64,000 nt of DNA. Origin: Lysinibacillus sp. ZYM-1. Its GTDB lineage: Bacteria; Bacillota; Bacilli; Bacillales_A; Planococcaceae. Location: assembly GCF_001308875.1 (NCBI RefSeq), contig NZ_KQ465119.1:1-64000 (forward strand), written 5' to 3'. The stretch's first letter is position 1; the number at the start of each line of letters is the position of its first letter. Shown here piece by piece: positions 52,123 through 61,215 of this stretch. The notes beneath the pieces are model-generated. The model was not told where the DNA came from. It did no database searches and saw only the letters and a program-made list of their open reading frames with translations. Position numbers and translations under genes: made by a program.

Positions 52123-52665
52123 ATGAAAAAAATCGTAATTATATTACTTGCAGTTATTGTTGGCCTGTATATGGCTAAGCTATTTGGACAAGGCAATAAC
52201 GATGAAATTGAATTTATCGATGACATAGCACCTGTAGTTGTTGCACTAAGTCAACAAACTAAGGAGATCTTGCCTAGTGTGATTATTGCACAGGCCATAT
52301 TGGAATCGAATTACGGCAAAAGTGAATTGGCTCTTACTGCAAATAACCTGTTCGGTATCAAGGGCAGGTATCATGGAAAGTCCGTTAAAATGCCAACGGT
52401 TGAATATCAAAACAACAAAAACTATACGACAGAAGCAGAATTTCGAGCCTATCCTGATTGGAAAAGTGCATTAGAGGATCATCGTCAGCTATTATTAAAA
52501 GGGACGAGTTGGAATGAACAGCAATATGAAGAGGTCCTAGCTGCCTCAACTTATCAAGAAGCAGCCTATGCCTTGAAAAACAGCAATTACTCAACAGATC
52601 CTTTATATCCCGAAAAATTAATTGCTATTATTGAACAATATAATCTGGGGAAATATGATAAATAG
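52123..52665 (+). CDS. Endo-beta-N-acetylglucosaminidase (LytG/FlgJ-like peptidoglycan hydrolase)
   Basis: The protein has 180 residues from ATG 52123, preceded by ACGAGGAAA; the open frame extends upstream without a ribosome site. The N-terminal helix (KKIVIILLAVIVGLYMAKLF, residues 2-21) acts as signal anchor. The glucosaminidase domain (35-178) has SVIIAQAILESNYGKSELAL with the catalytic Glu, NNLFGIKGRYHGKSV, and FRAYPDWKSALEDH. It cuts the glycan between GlcNAc and MurNAc. It is joined 11 bases later to a response regulator gene, so its expression may be tied to a wall-sensing two-component system. Confidence 0.9.
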   Translation: MKKIVIILLAVIVGLYMAKLFGQGNNDEIEFIDDIAPVVVALSQQTKEILPSVIIAQAILESNYGKSELALTANNLFGIKGRYHGKSVKMPTVEYQNNKNYTTEAEFRAYPDWKSALEDHRQLLLKGTSWNEQQYEEVLAASTYQEAAYALKNSNYSTDPLYPEKLIAIIEQYNLGKYDK

Positions 52666-52676
52666 GAGTTTCATAA

Positions 52677-53315
52677 ATGAATATACTCATTGCAGATGAT
52701 GAAATAGAGATGTTAAAGATTTTACAAAGTTATTTTCAAAGAGAAGGATTCACCGTCTTTATTGCTACAAATGGTGAAGAAGCACTTGCCATCTTTTATC
52801 AAGAACAAATTGATTTAGCCATTTTAGATTGGATGATGCCTAAAATAGATGGGATTATGGTTTGTCGTGAAATGAAAAAAACACAAAAAATTAAGGTGTT
52901 AATGCTTACAGCAAGAGACGCTGATGAAGACGAATTTCAAGCGCTATCAGATGGAGCAGATGATTATGTCAATAAACCCTTTTATCCAAAGGTACTCATC
53001 ATGAGAGTGAAAAAATTACTTCAAATAGAATCCATCCAGCATATAAGCGACGTATCATTCGATATCGTCAGCAAACGTGTTTGGCGAGCAGGGACAGAAA
53101 TAGAGTTAACTAAAACGGAATTCGAGCTATTAAGAGTATTTAGCCAACATAGGAGACAAATCTTGACGAGAGATCAGCTACTGGATTCTGTATGGGGATT
53201 GGACTATATTGGTGATCCACGTACAGTTGATACACATATTCGACGTTTGAGAGAAAAAATAGGAGAGGACATCATCCAAACACACAGAGGTATTGGATAT
53301 AGCACAAGTGTATGA
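52677..53315 (+). CDS. OmpR family response regulator
   Basis: This 212-residue protein carries the receiver domain (1-115), with acidic pocket IADDE, phospho-acceptor Asp in LAILDWMMPKIDG, and Lys in DYVNKPFYPK. An OmpR-type winged helix follows (125-212; ELTKTEFELLRVFSQHRRQI; DPRTVDTHIRRLREKIG). AGGAG precedes ATG 52677. It overlaps the sensor kinase gene by four bases (ATGA). Likely autoregulates the operon and perhaps other wall genes. Confidence 0.95.
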   Translation: MNILIADDEIEMLKILQSYFQREGFTVFIATNGEEALAIFYQEQIDLAILDWMMPKIDGIMVCREMKKTQKIKVLMLTARDADEDEFQALSDGADDYVNKPFYPKVLIMRVKKLLQIESIQHISDVSFDIVSKRVWRAGTEIELTKTEFELLRVFSQHRRQILTRDQLLDSVWGLDYIGDPRTVDTHIRRLREKIGEDIIQTHRGIGYSTSV

Positions 53316-54652
53316 AACAAAAAATCGGCACAAAATTAACCATTTTTATCACATTAGTTGTCATTTTCACGTTTACCATCTCTCTTGTCGTAAGCCAATT
53401 TTTTCTGCCCAAATATTATCTTTATCAGTTAAATAAAAAAGTCGCAGATGCCTTTGATACGTATCAAACGTTGGATGATGCTAGCTTAGTGGAACGACAA
53501 TATGATGTCACGATCATAGCTGTACCTCTTGAAGGTTCCATCAATGATCTCAACGAAAATTTAAGGCTTCAACTGGCGAGGGAACACATCGCGCTTAATA
53601 AATTTTGGGTTTCTGAAGAAGTGCTACAAGACGTAGCTGAAGATAGAACAGTAGGAAAATTGTATGATCAAGGAAAACAGAAGTCTAGCTTTCTGGTGCA
53701 TTATACGAAAGAAGGAAATCAGCTCGTAGCAATTGGAGCCTCTATGGCTCATTTTACGGATATTGCTTATTTTATAAATCGTTTTAATTTAATGTTTCTG
53801 CTATTGAGTATCTTAGTGATTATTACTCTGACAGCCCTATTATCTCGTAAGTTGACCAAGCCATTAAATGAGCTACAACAAGTTGCAAAAGAAATAGGGG
53901 AGCTTAACTTTCAACAGACTAACATTCGAACGGGTGATGAAATCGAAGAATTAGCGAAAAGTATTAATAAAATGAGTGAAGCACTTGAATCAGCTCAAGA
54001 AATATTAACACAACGAAATCTGGATTTAAAGCAATTTATGATAGGATTAACACATGAGTTGAAAACACCTCTTGCTTTGATTAAAGTCTATTCAAGTGGA
54101 CTAGAAGATGGCATGGATGATGGAACGTATGTAACGGTTATTCATAAACAAGTGGATCGAATGGAAAAAATCATTACAGATATGCTGTATTTTGCGAAAA
54201 CGGAAGAAAACGATTCAAAAACATTAAGCTTTGATCTTATTGAGCTATTAAAAGAAATCATTCAAAGTTATCAGCCTATTCAAGGTGATAAACAGATTGT
54301 TTTTCAATCTGAAGTAATTGAATTTATGCTGAACACGGAGCAAGAGAAAGTTCATTTTGTTTTAGAAAATTTGATTAATAATGCCGTAAAATACACAACT
54401 GGTCAGGAAATATACATCCACTTCTATTCGCATGGAAGGTTAGAAATTAGGAATGATACCACACTTCTAGATATCACAAAAATATGGCATCCATTTTATG
54501 TTGGAGAAAGTTCTCGAAACAAGCACTTTTCAGGTACCGGGCTAGGTCTAGCTTCCGTGAAAAGTCTTGCGGAGCAATTAGGATATGTGGTTGAATCTAC
54601 TCTTGTTCGTGGGAAAATAACGTTTAAAATCGATTTTCTGAATAAAGAGTAG
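53312..54652 (+). CDS. Sensor histidine kinase
   Basis: This 446-residue protein has two membrane helices (about 9-31, TIFITLVVIFTFTISLVVSQF; about 150-172, FNLMFLLLSILVIITLTALL) around an external domain of about 120 residues. A HAMP domain follows (LSRKLTKPLNELQQVAKEIG), then HisKA with the phosphate-accepting His in LTHELKTPLALIKVYSSG, and HATPase_c with N box NLINNAVKYT and G2 box GTGLGLASVKSLAEQ. The G1 part is shortened (NDTTLLDITKIWHPFY lacks DxGxG), seen in some small-loop kinases. Partner of the regulator gene before it. Confidence 0.94.
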   Translation: MKQKIGTKLTIFITLVVIFTFTISLVVSQFFLPKYYLYQLNKKVADAFDTYQTLDDASLVERQYDVTIIAVPLEGSINDLNENLRLQLAREHIALNKFWVSEEVLQDVAEDRTVGKLYDQGKQKSSFLVHYTKEGNQLVAIGASMAHFTDIAYFINRFNLMFLLLSILVIITLTALLSRKLTKPLNELQQVAKEIGELNFQQTNIRTGDEIEELAKSINKMSEALESAQEILTQRNLDLKQFMIGLTHELKTPLALIKVYSSGLEDGMDDGTYVTVIHKQVDRMEKIITDMLYFAKTEENDSKTLSFDLIELLKEIIQSYQPIQGDKQIVFQSEVIEFMLNTEQEKVHFVLENLINNAVKYTTGQEIYIHFYSHGRLEIRNDTTLLDITKIWHPFYVGESSRNKHFSGTGLGLASVKSLAEQLGYVVESTLVRGKITFKIDFLNKE

Positions 54653-54653
54653 T

Positions 54654-54686
54654 ACCTTACTCTATATGGTAGAGTAAGGTTTTTAT
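54654..54686 (+). terminator. Terminator after the two-component operon
   Basis: Stem ACCTTACTCTA / TAGAGTAAGGT with 5-base loop, then TTTTTA. Confidence 0.85.
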
Positions 54687-54721
54687 GCTATGATGGGAAA
54701 AAGGTTGTTAGGAGGATTAAT

Positions 54722-55027
54722 ATGGTAACATGCTAAGTGAAATATATAATTGACCCATATAAAATAAAGGAATTTGAAGTATATAGTAAAATGTGGATTC
54801 GACTGGTGAATAAATTAGGCGGTACGCATCAAGGTTATTTCCTTCCATATGAAGGGGCTAATAATATCGCTTTTCCGTTATTTACTTTTCCAAGCTTAAC
54901 TGCACATGAAGCTTATCGTGTAAAGACAACTATAGGCACCGAGTGTCTAGATGCTTTTAGATATGCTGAAGAAACGAAGTGTATTCTTAGTTATGAAAAA
55001 AGCTTTATGCGCCCTGTCTTTGAATGA
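54722..55027 (+). pseudogene. NIPSNAP family protein with a stop at codon 5
   Basis: ATG 54722 follows AGGAGGATTA and reads M-V-T-C-stop; the TAA at 54734-54736 falls where NIPSNAP proteins have a small hydrophobic residue. The frame is then open for 96 codons from GTG 54737 (VKYIIDPYKIKEFEVYSKMW; THQGYFLPYEGANNIAFPLF; ILSYEKSFMRPV at the end). The whole ferredoxin-like domain is present except the first strand's start. It may be expressed by reinitiation at GTG 54737, which begins immediately after the stop; otherwise it is dead. I favour pseudogene or strongly lowered expression. Confidence 0.65.
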
Positions 55028-55136
55028 ATAAATTTACATACATCTTAAAACTTTTAAGAATAACAAAAGTAATCGAGACTATTTGGCAGTCCTTTATTTA
55101 ATTATATTGATAAAAGCTTTTGATGAGGAGGAAGTA

Positions 55137-56432
55137 ATGTATACAGTTGGAGTGATCGGTCCTAAATCTTCTGTAGAACGAATTATAAAATTAGGTCAAG
55201 AATATGAAATGACGATGGATTTCGTCGCATATCCATATCAAGATTTTCATGAAACCGTAAATATCGTCAAAGAAAATAATCACGCTGTTGATGTTTGGTT
55301 TTTTTCTGGTCAAATTTCGTATATTGTTGCGAAAAACACGTTAAATTCAGGTGAGAATTTAGTATATATTCAACATACAGAATCTGGAATTTATAAATGT
55401 CTGTTACATATGGGCTTTTATCAAGGTGAATTTTTGAACAAGGTAAGTATTGATGAAATCACGACATCTCACTTGGAACAAGCCGTAAAACAATTAGATT
55501 TTGCGCCAAAAGAAATCTTTGTCAAAACCTTTGATGTAAACACCAGTATAAAGGAATTAATTGATTTTCATATAGATTTATGGAAGCGTGAAAAAACTGC
55601 TGGTGCTTTGACTTGCTTCGAAGCAGTCTATTTAGGCCTTAAGGAGACAGGCGTACCGGCTTATCACATATCAACCACAGATATGGAGGTTCGCCAAACA
55701 CTACGAATACTTGAAGAAAAGCTTAGAACTTTCTATTTTAAAGATACTCAAATCGGTGTCCAAATTATCGAAATTGAACATTTCGATAAAATATCTGAAA
55801 AAGCGAAAAGTTCTTACCATTTGCAGTATTTAGAATTAAAGTTAAAAGAAACCTTGTTGAGGTTCTGTGAGCAGCTAGATGGCTCTTTGTTAGAAAAGGG
55901 AAATGGCAGGTATATCATTTTTAGCTCTAGGGGAGCTATTGAACGAAAAATTAAGGATTTACAGAATACCATATATCAACTTTCACATGAATCTAATACA
56001 ACTGCCACTGTAGGAATTGGTTATGGGGTAACTGTTCATTCTGCGGAAATCAATGCACAACGAGCTATTCAACTGTCCAAAGAAAAGACAGAGCAATCGA
56101 TAGTGATTGTACAAGAAAATGGTACAATTATTGAATCAGTCGGTGAGGAAGATGAAGTCAGTTTTTCGTATCGTATCAACGATGATATTTTATTAGACAA
56201 ATTAAAAAAAGCGAAAATTAGTTTAAAAAATTACAGTAAATTATGTGCACTTATCAAAAAAATGAACTGGCAAGAATTCACCATTAAGGATTTGGCAGCA
56301 CATCTTTATTGGGATGAAAGCAATGCCAGACGTATTTTAACAAGTCTAAGTGAAGTAGATTTAGTAGAGTACACAGGAAAAGATGCGCAAGTTTCACGAG
56401 GACGACCAAGTAAAATCTATCGTTTGAAATGA
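55137..56432 (+). CDS. Predicted transcriptional regulator with N-terminal sensor, cyclase-like middle and C-terminal winged helix
   Basis: The protein has 431 residues from ATG 55137 (GAGGAGGAAGTA ahead). The N-terminal part (about 1-130, YTVGVIGPKSSVERIIKLG) resembles PrpR/LeuO-type small-molecule sensing folds. The middle (about 185-340; GRYIIFSSRGAIE; ATVGIGYGVTVHSAEINAQR) recalls GGDEF or GTP-cyclohydrolase-III folds without active residues. The C-terminal helix-turn-helix (FTIKDLAAHLYWDESNARRI; SRGRPSKIYRLK) has the look of a wing. I cannot name the family. Placed just before a permease and lyase-like gene, which it may control. Confidence 0.65.
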   Translation: MYTVGVIGPKSSVERIIKLGQEYEMTMDFVAYPYQDFHETVNIVKENNHAVDVWFFSGQISYIVAKNTLNSGENLVYIQHTESGIYKCLLHMGFYQGEFLNKVSIDEITTSHLEQAVKQLDFAPKEIFVKTFDVNTSIKELIDFHIDLWKREKTAGALTCFEAVYLGLKETGVPAYHISTTDMEVRQTLRILEEKLRTFYFKDTQIGVQIIEIEHFDKISEKAKSSYHLQYLELKLKETLLRFCEQLDGSLLEKGNGRYIIFSSRGAIERKIKDLQNTIYQLSHESNTTATVGIGYGVTVHSAEINAQRAIQLSKEKTEQSIVIVQENGTIIESVGEEDEVSFSYRINDDILLDKLKKAKISLKNYSKLCALIKKMNWQEFTIKDLAAHLYWDESNARRILTSLSEVDLVEYTGKDAQVSRGRPSKIYRLK

Positions 56433-56466
56433 CCATCATAAATAGATGGTTGTTTTTTTTTGTAAA
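56432..56466 (+). terminator. Terminator after the regulator gene
   Basis: Short stem ACCATC / GATGGT with 8-base loop, followed by TG and a long T run. Confidence 0.65.
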
Positions 56467-56472
56467 AAAGTG

Positions 56473-56501
56473 TTGAAAAATTCAAACGATTAAAATAAAA
56501 T
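56473..56501 (+). promoter_or_regulatory. Promoter candidate of the permease/lyase operon
   Basis: TTGAAA, 17-base spacer, TAAAAT (56496-56501), about 220 bases before the permease start. GTGCAAT (56559-56565) and ATTGCAC (56615-56621) form a spaced inverted repeat downstream that could be an operator. Confidence 0.5.
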
Positions 56502-56724
56502 CATTTTAAGGTAAAAACCTTTTAATGACCTTTAAATATTTTTATCTAATAAGTCGTGTGCAATGATATCTATTCACCTAGGAAGGAGTATTATCTACAT
56601 CAATTATCACATCTAATTGCACCCAAGGGTGAAATAATTTGTTTTTTCTCCCTGCCTTCATATAAGTAAAGAGTCAAAATTAAAAGGTCATACCAATATT
56701 CTCTTTTCAGAGAGGGGAACATTC

Positions 56725-58296
56725 ATGAGTCAAGAACAATATTTGAAAAAGAAAATGGGGTTTTGGTCACTTACAACACTATCACTAGGGGGAATAATAG
56801 GATCTAGTTGGCTCTTTGGACCATGGGTAGCTGCTAAACTAGCTGGTCCTGCAGCCATTCTATCTTGGATCATTGGTGCGTTTGTTATCACACTCATAGC
56901 GCTTGTATATGCTGAGTTAGGAAGAGTAAAGCCTGAAACAGGGGGATTAGCAAGATACCCACTCTACTCACACGGAAAAATGCTTGCTACTGTGACGAGT
57001 TATTCAATCTGGTTTGGCTATTGCGCGACTGCACCGGTAGAATCATCTGGTGTTATTCAATATGCCAATCAATTTTGGCCAGGATTATATGATGTAACGA
57101 AAGAGCAACTGACGACATCAGGGATCCTAGCAGCTATGGTTTTAATGGTATTTTTTGTTGTTTTTAATTATTTTGGGGTGAAATTATTTGCTGTCACAAA
57201 CAACATTATTACGACAGTAAAGTTTGTTGTGCCAGTACTAACAATTATCGCCTTTTTTATGACTGGTTTTCATACCGAGAATTTTTCAAGTCAAGGTTTT
57301 GCGCCAAATGGCTATAGTGCCGGATTAAGTGCGATTTTAACTACTGGTATATTTTTTGCTTATACTGGGTTTGGCAATGTCATCATGATGAGTGGGGAAG
57401 TGGTCAACCCTCGTAGAAATATTCCACTCGCGCTCATTACTTCTTTAGGTGTTGCAGCAGTTTTGTATGTATTACTACAAATTACGTTTATCGGTGCAGT
57501 TCCCACAGAAATGTTAGCAAATGGGTGGAGTGGAATTAAGTTTGATTCACCTTTTGCAAATTTAGCGATGATGGCCAATATGGTTTGGTTATCATGGATT
57601 ATTACAGCTGATGCCATGGTATCGCCAACGGGCTCAGCTCTTACTTATACAGCAGGAACGTCAAGACATGTATTCGGAATGGCGAAAAGTGGTTTCCTAC
57701 CAACTTATTTCGGCACAATTAATAAACGTTTTGGTGTCCCAACACGTGCACTTGCTCTTAATTTCGTAGTAGGTTTACTTTTTTTATTCCCACTAAAAAG
57801 TTGGACAGCCATTGTTGCGATTGTTGGAGCCATCGGGATTTTTAAATACGCATCAGCATGTGTAACGGTCATTGTATTTCGTAGGGTGGGCTTGACAAAA
57901 AATAACGGGCTACCTGGCATGCAAATTATAGCACCAATGGCTTTTGTTTTTGCCACACTGCTAATTTATTGGACAAATTGGAGTAAAGTACAGTTAGCCA
58001 TAACAGGTCTTGTAATTGGGATTGCTTGTTATTTAGTTATTTTCTTTATCCAAAAACACCAAACAATTGAATTCTTTGGTGGTATTTACATTATTATCTA
58101 TATTTTGATGCTAGTATTGATGTCTTACTTAGGAAATTTCGGCGGGAAAGGTATTATCCCTGACCCTTATATGTCCGTCATTGTCGCTATATTTGGCCTA
58201 GCCTTTTATTATTTTGCGGTCTTTAACGGCGTTTGGTACATGCGTAAAAGAGGAAACATTGAAGAATTACAGGACAGTATTTCTGAAGTATCTTAA
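56725..58296 (+). CDS. Amino acid-polyamine-organocation (APC) superfamily permease
   Basis: This is a 523-residue protein with about 13 hydrophobic segments. First helix block FWSLTTLSLGGIIGSSWLFG shows the unwound GIIGSS site of APC transporters; the next reads AELGRVKPETGG. GAGAGGGG stands before ATG 56725. It is cotranscribed with the argininosuccinate-lyase-like gene 27 bases later. Probably imports an amino acid or N-substituted amino acid used by that enzyme; the substrate is inferred only from context. Confidence 0.9.
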   Translation: MSQEQYLKKKMGFWSLTTLSLGGIIGSSWLFGPWVAAKLAGPAAILSWIIGAFVITLIALVYAELGRVKPETGGLARYPLYSHGKMLATVTSYSIWFGYCATAPVESSGVIQYANQFWPGLYDVTKEQLTTSGILAAMVLMVFFVVFNYFGVKLFAVTNNIITTVKFVVPVLTIIAFFMTGFHTENFSSQGFAPNGYSAGLSAILTTGIFFAYTGFGNVIMMSGEVVNPRRNIPLALITSLGVAAVLYVLLQITFIGAVPTEMLANGWSGIKFDSPFANLAMMANMVWLSWIITADAMVSPTGSALTYTAGTSRHVFGMAKSGFLPTYFGTINKRFGVPTRALALNFVVGLLFLFPLKSWTAIVAIVGAIGIFKYASACVTVIVFRRVGLTKNNGLPGMQIIAPMAFVFATLLIYWTNWSKVQLAITGLVIGIACYLVIFFIQKHQTIEFFGGIYIIIYILMLVLMSYLGNFGGKGIIPDPYMSVIVAIFGLAFYYFAVFNGVWYMRKRGNIEELQDSISEVS

Positions 58297-58322
58297 CGAT
58301 TAATTTTTTTGAAGGAGAATGG

Positions 58323-59645
58323 ATGATGAAACTTTGGGGCGGTCGCTTTAGAAAAGAAGAAAACAAATTAATGGAGGATTTCAACAGTTCACTGAAGGTG
58401 GATCAAAGACTTTACAAGGAAGATATAAAAGGGAGTATTGCACATGTCAATATGTTGGTGCAATGCGATTTACTAACAGAGCAAGAAGGACAAGATATTG
58501 TCAGCGCGCTTCTTTCTATTTTAGAGGATATTGACAATGGCACATTGTTAATTGAAGGGAATTATGAAGATATTCATAGTTTTGTAGAGTCCAATTTGAT
58601 TCAACGAATTGGCGAAACAGGTAAAAAGCTTCATACAGCGAGAAGTCGAAATGACCAAGTAGCAACAGATATTAGGCTTTATGCTAAAAATAAAGCGCTG
58701 GAAGTTATTGCAACAATTGAAGATTTACAAAATAGTTTAGAACAAAAAGCAAAAGACAATAACGTGATTATGCCTGGATATACGCATCTTCAGCGTGCGC
58801 AGGTCATTACTTTTCAACATCACTTGATGGCCTACTACAATATGTTAAATCGTGATAAAAAAAGAATTCTCAAAGCTATTGAGATAATGAATGAAAGTCC
58901 GCTTGGTTGTGGCGCTTTAGCAGGGACTACTCATGCTATCAATCGTGAGATCACGGCTTCAGCGTTAGGCTTCTCAAAACCAGTCGATAATTTTCTAGAT
59001 GGTGTAAGCGATCGCGATTATCTATTAGAATTAATGTCTGATTTTTCGATTATCATGATGCATTTAAGTCGATTAAGTGAAGAATTAATTTTATGGAGTA
59101 GCCAGGAGTTTAAATTTGTTACGATTGATGATGCATACTCGACAGGCAGCAGTATTATGCCACAAAAGAAAAATCCTGATGCAGCTGAGCTTATACGAGG
59201 TAAAACTGGACGAGTTTATGGCTCACTAACTTCATTATTAACAACGATGAAGGGCTTACCACTTGCTTACAATAAAGATATGCAGGAAGATAAAGAGCCA
59301 TTTTTCGACGCATTGGATACTGTATTATCTTGCCTTCAAATCATGTCTAAAATGATTGCTACTATGAAGGTGAACAAAGAAAATATGAAAAAAGCTGTCA
59401 AAGGCGGTTTTCTGAATGCAACGGAGGTTGCCGATTATTTAGTGAGCAAAGGGGTTGCCTTCAGAGATGCCCACAGTATTGTTGGTTCGATCGTTATTTA
59501 TTGTGAGGATCATGACAAGGCCATTGAAGATTTAACAATGGATGAGTTGAAAGACTTGAGTTCATTTATCGATGAGGATATCTATGACTATATTGACTAT
59601 CAAAATATATTAAATAAAGGGATTAAAGTAGGCTTATTAACATAA
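58323..59645 (+). CDS. Argininosuccinate lyase or related fumarate-releasing lyase
   Basis: This 440-residue member of the aspartase/fumarase superfamily lies close to ArgH in motif: LWGGRF at the start, LHTARSRNDQVATDIRLYAK, YTHLQRAQVITFQHH and the flexible signature loop GSSIMPQKKNPDAAEL with its catalytic Ser. It is about 20 residues shorter than most ArgH proteins. No argG or other arginine gene is near; it sits behind a permease. It may be true ArgH, or an ArgH-like lyase (such as aminocarboxylate-disuccinate lyases) that splits imported N-succinyl amino compounds into fumarate and an amine. AAGGAG precedes ATG 58323/58326. Confidence 0.85.
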   Translation: MMKLWGGRFRKEENKLMEDFNSSLKVDQRLYKEDIKGSIAHVNMLVQCDLLTEQEGQDIVSALLSILEDIDNGTLLIEGNYEDIHSFVESNLIQRIGETGKKLHTARSRNDQVATDIRLYAKNKALEVIATIEDLQNSLEQKAKDNNVIMPGYTHLQRAQVITFQHHLMAYYNMLNRDKKRILKAIEIMNESPLGCGALAGTTHAINREITASALGFSKPVDNFLDGVSDRDYLLELMSDFSIIMMHLSRLSEELILWSSQEFKFVTIDDAYSTGSSIMPQKKNPDAAELIRGKTGRVYGSLTSLLTTMKGLPLAYNKDMQEDKEPFFDALDTVLSCLQIMSKMIATMKVNKENMKKAVKGGFLNATEVADYLVSKGVAFRDAHSIVGSIVIYCEDHDKAIEDLTMDELKDLSSFIDEDIYDYIDYQNILNKGIKVGLLT

Positions 59646-59662
59646 TAACCAGATGTAAATTT

Positions 59663-59706
59663 AACCGTTATCTTGACAAAGAAATTTGTCAAAATAACGG
59701 TTTTTT
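59663..59706 (+). terminator. Terminator after the lyase gene
   Basis: Stem AACCGTTAT..TGACAAA / TTTGTCA..ATAACGGTT with a GAAA loop, then TTTTTAA. Confidence 0.88.
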
Positions 59707-59881
59707 AAACGATCAATAGTTGTATGAGATCTCAGGTAGTAGCAGTTGAATATTTATTCTCAATTTTATTGTAAGATTATAATAAAACGAGCAGGGTTTT
59801 GAGTGCTTTTGGTTGTATCAGGATAATAGTTTCGTTGTAGCAAGAAAGGGGGAGTCATATGATAGACTCTCCCTTTGTCTG

Positions 59882-61081
59882 CTAGGAAAGAACGCGAATA
59901 GTTGATTCCGTTTTTGTTTTAACTTTTAACGCAAGCGCCATGATGACGATGATTATAAATAATAAGGCGAAAAGGGCCACATCAAATGTGTTTGTTACAT
60001 CTTTTATGACCCCAACAAGCATAGGAATAATCCCACTAATAATATAGCCACCAAATTGAATCATGGCTGTCCATTCGCTTGCATCTTTTGGTGTAGTCGT
60101 TGCATCTAAAGGCAGAATCATTGCCAATGGGAATAATCCGCCAGCACCAATCCCTGTTAATGTGGCACAAAGAATCGGAGAGATCCCACCAATTATTAAT
60201 AATAGGATGCCTATAAAGGAGCTTAACGCACAGAGGAGCATCCAAGGCTTTCTCTTCACACTATTATTAATAATAATTGGAATAATAAAGCTACATATCA
60301 TCTGCATTACAGAAAAAATGGTTACTGTTGTTGCGGCGTAGGCGTCACTATATCCCATATCCTGTACTTTTGGAGCGAGCCATGTCGCTAGAGAATAATA
60401 AACACCTGATTGTAAACCAAACATGACCATAAGGAGCCAAACATATCGATTTCCCCAAGGTAATCGGCTTTTTTGACTGACGGATTTCTCTATTGCCTCT
60501 TGAGTTTGCTTTGATTTTTTGATAATAGGAATCCAAACAATGAAACCCACTAGAGCGAATACCGACCAAATTGCTAAAGCTGCGTTCCAAGATTGGTGAA
60601 AAGCATGCATAGCAGGCACGACTAAACCAGCGCTTAAAGACGCTCCAATTCCCATCCCCGCTGAATATACACCGATCATAGTAGAAGAATATTTAGGAAA
60701 TTCCTTTTTGATATAGCCTGAAATCAGTGGACCTGTAATGGCAATACCTATCCCACTAAGAATAGCGGTTAATAATAAAAATAAAGGAAAAGTTGCCACT
60801 AACCGTAAAGCTGTTGATACACCAATTAATAAAACGGATACACCAATCGTCCATTCAATGCCCCATCGCTCACTTAGCTTACCAGCCAATGGTGCAAATA
60901 CCCCCATACAAAACACGGGTAGGGCTGTTAGTAAACTGACTACAACGCTCGTCATCTGCAAATCCATTTGAATATTTTTCAATACTGGTGAAATAGATGT
61001 TATCGAAGCTCGTAGATTCATAGATAGTATAAACAAAGAAAAAACGCTCCAAATAATCGGAAAGTTTTTTGATTTCGCCAT
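59882..61081 (-). CDS. MFS transporter of the CynX/NimT family
   Basis: The protein has 399 residues from ATG 61081 (AGAGGTG nine bases ahead on the minus strand); GTG 61093 lies within that site. Twelve membrane helices; family mark LSMNLRASITSISPVL and LTALPVFCMGVFAPLAG. Paralog of the protein at 16660-17835. It is divergent from an XRE-cupin regulator gene, sharing a 122-base intergenic region with repeated ACTATA elements, so that regulator probably controls it. Such regulator/transporter pairs often handle efflux or uptake of amino acids or small toxic compounds. Confidence 0.9.
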   Translation of the reverse strand: MAKSKNFPIIWSVFSLFILSMNLRASITSISPVLKNIQMDLQMTSVVVSLLTALPVFCMGVFAPLAGKLSERWGIEWTIGVSVLLIGVSTALRLVATFPLFLLLTAILSGIGIAITGPLISGYIKKEFPKYSSTMIGVYSAGMGIGASLSAGLVVPAMHAFHQSWNAALAIWSVFALVGFIVWIPIIKKSKQTQEAIEKSVSQKSRLPWGNRYVWLLMVMFGLQSGVYYSLATWLAPKVQDMGYSDAYAATTVTIFSVMQMICSFIIPIIINNSVKRKPWMLLCALSSFIGILLLIIGGISPILCATLTGIGAGGLFPLAMILPLDATTTPKDASEWTAMIQFGGYIISGIIPMLVGVIKDVTNTFDVALFALLFIIIVIMALALKVKTKTESTIRVLS

Positions 61082-61093
61082 AACTGAAAACAC

Positions 61094-61215
61094 CTCTTTT
61101 AATTATTTTTTGATATACTATAGTTAACTTTTTATATGTAAGATAAACTATAATTTATCGACTTGTATACTATAATATACTTAATATACAAAGTCAATGG
61201 AAGGGGTGCGAAATA
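61094..61215. promoter_or_regulatory. Shared divergent control region with repeated TATACTATA elements
   Basis: TATACTATAG at 61114-61123 and TATACTATAA at 61166-61175, with AAACTATAA at about 61145-61153 between them, form three related elements between the divergent CynX-type and XRE-cupin genes. Probable operators for the XRE-cupin protein. Confidence 0.5.
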
